From contig CAZCLJ010000082.1 of NCBI GenBank assembly GCA_964499465.1, positions 1 through 16,224 of the forward strand: a stretch of 16,224 bases of DNA, written 5' to 3'. Made by a program: the position numbers and the translations under genes. Below, in pieces: positions 14,379 through 16,224 of the stretch. Below the pieces are notes generated by a model, which was not told the origin of the DNA, made no database searches, and saw only the letters and a program-made list of their open reading frames with translations. The DNA is from JAAYJM01 sp964499465. Its GTDB lineage: Bacteria > Bacteroidota > Ignavibacteria > Kapaibacteriales > UBA2268. How positions within the stretch are numbered: the stretch's first letter is position 1; the number at the start of each line of letters is the position of its first letter.

Positions 14379-14888
14379 GTGAGTTTCACATTCATCATAT
14401 TCATAATAGCCGGAACGCTTGCCATAGCAAGTGGTTTAGTAACGATAAGGAGCAGAAATCCAGTTGTTTCAGCAGTATCGCTTGTATTTCACTTCTTTAT
14501 GTTAGCAGCTCTTTATTTAACGCTCAATGCCCAGTTTGTTGCGGTTATGCAGGTATTGGTTTATGCTGGTGCTATAATGGTGCTTGTCGTTTTCGTAATA
14601 ATGCTTCTTAATCTCGGAGATGAGCATAAATTAAAAGAGCGTTTTTCTTTTCAGAAAGTAATTGCAGTGCTATTTGGAATTGTTTTCCTTTTTCAGTTAC
14701 TTGCAATTTTCCTTACTTTCTCTTCCGAAAAAAATGAAATCAGTGAAAAATCTGTTCAAATTGGAACGGCACAAGAAATTGGTAAGGAGCTTTATAGCAA
14801 CTATTTAATTCCTTTTGAAGCAATTGCACTTTTACTTTTAGCTGCTATAATTGGAGCAGTTATATTGGCAAAGAAAAAGATAGAATAA
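14379..14888 (+). CDS. nuoJ: NADH-quinone oxidoreductase subunit J
   Basis: A 169-residue membrane subunit of respiratory complex I with five predicted membrane segments. RSRNPVVSAVSL (24-35) and QVLVYAGAIMVLVVFVIMLL (58-77) are the NuoJ signatures, and Tyr62 lies in the conserved third helix, whose pi-bulge rearrangement takes part in proton transfer in complex I. Partners are the other Nuo membrane subunits; the complex passes electrons from NADH or ferredoxin to quinone. The start is GTG at 14379, supported because the conserved N-terminal helix begins here and the first in-frame ATG would cut it away. A weak purine-rich AAAGAGAAAAC precedes it. Instead of lying beside nuoI and overlapping nuoK, the gene follows a glycosyltransferase and is separated from nuoK by 292 bases, nearly all repeat. 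Confidence 0.96.
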   Translation: MSFTFIIFIIAGTLAIASGLVTIRSRNPVVSAVSLVFHFFMLAALYLTLNAQFVAVMQVLVYAGAIMVLVVFVIMLLNLGDEHKLKERFSFQKVIAVLFGIVFLFQLLAIFLTFSSEKNEISEKSVQIGTAQEIGKELYSNYLIPFEAIALLLLAAIIGAVILAKKKIE

Positions 14889-15157
14889 TTATTAATTATT
14901 AATTATTAATTATTAATTATTAATTGTTAATTGTTAATTATTTATGGGTTATTAGGTTATTAGGTTATTAGGTTATTGGGTTTATGGGTTATTAGGTTAT
15001 TGGGTTTATGGGTTATTGGGTTATTAGGTTTATGGGTTATTAGGTTATTGGGGTAATAAAAAATACCAATGACTAATGACTAATGACTAATGACTATAAA
15101 CTATAAACTATAAACTATAAACCAATAACAATTAACAATTAACAATTAACAATTAAC
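14889..15157. repeat. three-block 7/8/7-bp tandem repeat between nuoJ and nuoK
   Basis: Starts at the first base after the nuoJ stop. Block 1 (14889-14940) is five TTATTAA and two TTGTTAA units plus three bases. Block 2 (14941-15052) is fourteen octamers using only TTTATGGG, TTATTAGG and TTATTGGG in irregular order. After 15053-15066, block 3 (15067-15157) is thirteen heptamers: CAATGAC, three TAATGAC, four TATAAAC, CAATAAC and four AATTAAC. TTGTTAA units near the start and AATTAAC units at the end are complementary in phase, so the outer parts could pair. The block falls inside what is usually one operon. Confidence 0.93.
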
Positions 15158-15168
15158 CTACTGCTAAA

Positions 15169-15174
15169 AAGGAG
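15169..15174 (+). promoter_or_regulatory. nuoK Shine-Dalgarno site
   Basis: AAGGAG ends six bases before the ATG at 15181. It is the only strong Shine-Dalgarno sequence in the window and fixes the nuoK start. It sits just downstream of the heptamer block, so nuoK translation does not depend on coupling to nuoJ. Confidence 0.8.
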
Positions 15175-15180
15175 AAAATT

Positions 15181-15492
15181 ATGTTAGAAACAATACAAAT
15201 AGAATATTATTTAATACTTTCAGCAATATTGTTTACAATAGGAACAATAGGCGTTTTAACGAGACGAAATGCAATTATAATCTTTATGTCAATAGAGATG
15301 ATGCTAAATTCCGTTAATTTGACATTAGTTGCTTTCTCTTCATATCTTGGAGATGCGTCAGGACAGATTTTCGTATTTTTTGTTATGGCTCTTGCAGCTG
15401 CAGAAGCCGCAGTTGGTCTTGCTATATTTTTAGCACTGTTTCGGCATAAGAAAACAGTTTATGTAGATGAAGTTAATATATTTAAGTGGTAG
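15181..15492 (+). CDS. nuoK: NADH-quinone oxidoreductase subunit K
   Basis: A 103-residue subunit with three membrane helices, the usual length. Glu39 in FMSIEMMLNSVNL and Glu75 in ALAAAEAAVGLAIFL correspond to the two membrane glutamates (Glu36 and Glu72 in E. coli) essential for proton pumping in complex I. Together with NuoJ it forms the connecting part of the membrane arm next to NuoH, A and N. Start and ribosome site are clear. No nuoL follows within the window; downstream come a long inverted repeat and an unknown frameshifted gene, so the rest of the complex I genes must lie elsewhere or beyond the edge. Confidence 0.96.
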   Translation: MLETIQIEYYLILSAILFTIGTIGVLTRRNAIIIFMSIEMMLNSVNLTLVAFSSYLGDASGQIFVFFVMALAAAEAAVGLAIFLALFRHKKTVYVDEVNIFKW

Positions 15493-15517
15493 TTTTTTTA
15501 AATAACTCATCTTTCGC

Positions 15518-15683
15518 ATTCCCCTCTTGAGAGGGGACAAAGGGGTGTGTTCTTTCTTTCTTGTTACATCTGAAGCAATATCAAGGAGATATACTATTAT
15601 AAGCATAAATTTTCTATTTATTCAGAAAGTACTTTTTAGCTAAGAAAAAAAGAACACACCCCTGCCCCTCTCAAGAGGGGAAT
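15518..15683. repeat. long inverted repeat with CCCCTCTTGAGAGGGG arms
   Basis: The left arm at 15518-15556 and right arm at 15649-15683 are reverse complements apart from a 4-base length difference next to the G/C core (CCCCTCTTGAGAGGGG, then AAGGGGTGTGTTCTTT, on the left). The 92-base centre is AT-rich with no frame. CCCCTCTTGAGAGGGG is palindromic in itself. It lies 25 bases past nuoK and could end or protect that transcript, but there is no separate T-run terminator. 15684-15768 shows nothing else. Confidence 0.85.
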
Positions 15684-15768
15684 AAGAAAAGTGGATTAAA
15701 ATATTTATCTACACTACACTTTTTCATTTTTTAAAAGAGGAATTGCGTAAGGTGAGTTAATAAATTAT

Positions 15769-16216
15769 ATGAAAAGACTAAATTGGACAAGCAACGTTTT
15801 TCTAAATTCATTTAAAATTTATGAACAAAACCAACAAATTGGTTATTTGAAAAAAAGTGTTCCTGAAAAAGATTTTTCAAGCTGAAATATTTGGGAAACA
15901 ATATACTTTTATTTCAAAAGGATTTTTTAAGCAAACAACTGAAATATACGATTGCAATAATATTTTGATTAGCACTTTAATCCATAATGGTTTTATTGCC
16001 AATTCGAAAATAGAAATTAATGAAAACATCACTTTTTGGAAATATGTAAGTTCTTTTCGAACAAAATGGGAAATATGTGAAGATTATACAGAAGAAGTTC
16101 TTTTGAAATATAATGGCTTTTTAAAAAGCGGAAGTATTGAATCAAGCACAAACGATGACTTATTAATACGGTTCTACTGGAAATGTTGTGAAATTAATAA
16201 AAAAGAGTTAAATTAG
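15769..16216 (+). pseudogene. small uncharacterised protein broken by an A7-run frameshift
   Basis: Not recognised. An ATG at 15769 opens MKRLNWTSNVFLNSFKIYEQ and runs to IGYLKK, then ends at a TGA about 20 residues later. From 15857 a clean frame one base on runs to TAG at 16214-16216 (VFLKKIFQAEIFGKQYTF to CCEINKKELN). The switch falls in a run of seven A at 15850-15856. With six A the two join as GYLKKVFLKKIF in one soluble, basic protein of about 148 residues without signal peptide or membrane helix, probably beta-rich with many aromatic residues. It may be true inactivation, slippage in the A-run that restores frame in some transcripts, or a sequencing error. A GTG at 15857 could give a shorter 119-residue product but has no ribosome site. 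Confidence 0.6.
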
Positions 16217-16224
16217 TAAATGGA

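Overview
This is a strongly AT-rich bacterial chromosomal window with ordinary housekeeping genes set among unusually dense, palindromic and short-period repeats. The codon style, the mix of gene families, the scarcity of Shine-Dalgarno sites (nuoK is a clear exception) and the GTCATTCTGAAC...GAAGAATCTC type of dispersed repeat suggest the Bacteroidota/Ignavibacteriota/Chlorobiota neighbourhood. That placement is inference; no rRNA or tRNA gene is present to anchor it.

Layout. 1-204 holds heptamer repeats and the right end of a dispersed element. A seven-Asp-box lipoprotein (205-1344, minus) and a full-length CinA (1663-2907, minus) follow, separated by a degenerate element end and a 23-bp-arm hairpin. 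A tandem two-domain family 2 glycosyltransferase with TPRs (3058-5385, plus) is divergent from cinA. A complete ~205-bp palindromic element (5415-5620) separates it from an orphan FolC C-terminal domain (5802-6302). 6303-6951 is pure repeat territory. A two-gene signalling operon comes next: a PAS histidine kinase (6952-8688), then a receiver protein fused to a kinase-like module whose phospho-acceptor His is Asn (8693-9817). 9818-10323 is a composite of nested palindromes.

10338-11469 is a decayed restriction-modification locus. The DNA methyltransferase has lost one base inside its SAM-binding motif, and behind it lies what looks like a broken restriction endonuclease remnant. A second complete ~200-bp element (11530-11730) follows, then a MATE transporter (11748-13094, minus), a membrane-anchored glycosyltransferase (13163-14299, plus), nuoJ and nuoK of respiratory complex I separated by 269 bp of 7- and 8-bp repeats, a long inverted repeat (15518-15683), and a small unknown protein broken by a shift in an A7 run (15769-16216).

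The most noteworthy material lies between the genes. (i) A dispersed element with terminal and central inverted repeats has hairpin stems that differ between copies by matched changes in both arms. (ii) Palindromes are nested within palindromes (9841-10234 and 6521-6817). (iii) Mixed-word heptamer arrays recur at four loci. Gene decay (folC, the methyltransferase, the endonuclease, the 3'-terminal protein and perhaps the Asp-box lipoprotein) is common, and several of the damaged genes lie next to these repeats.
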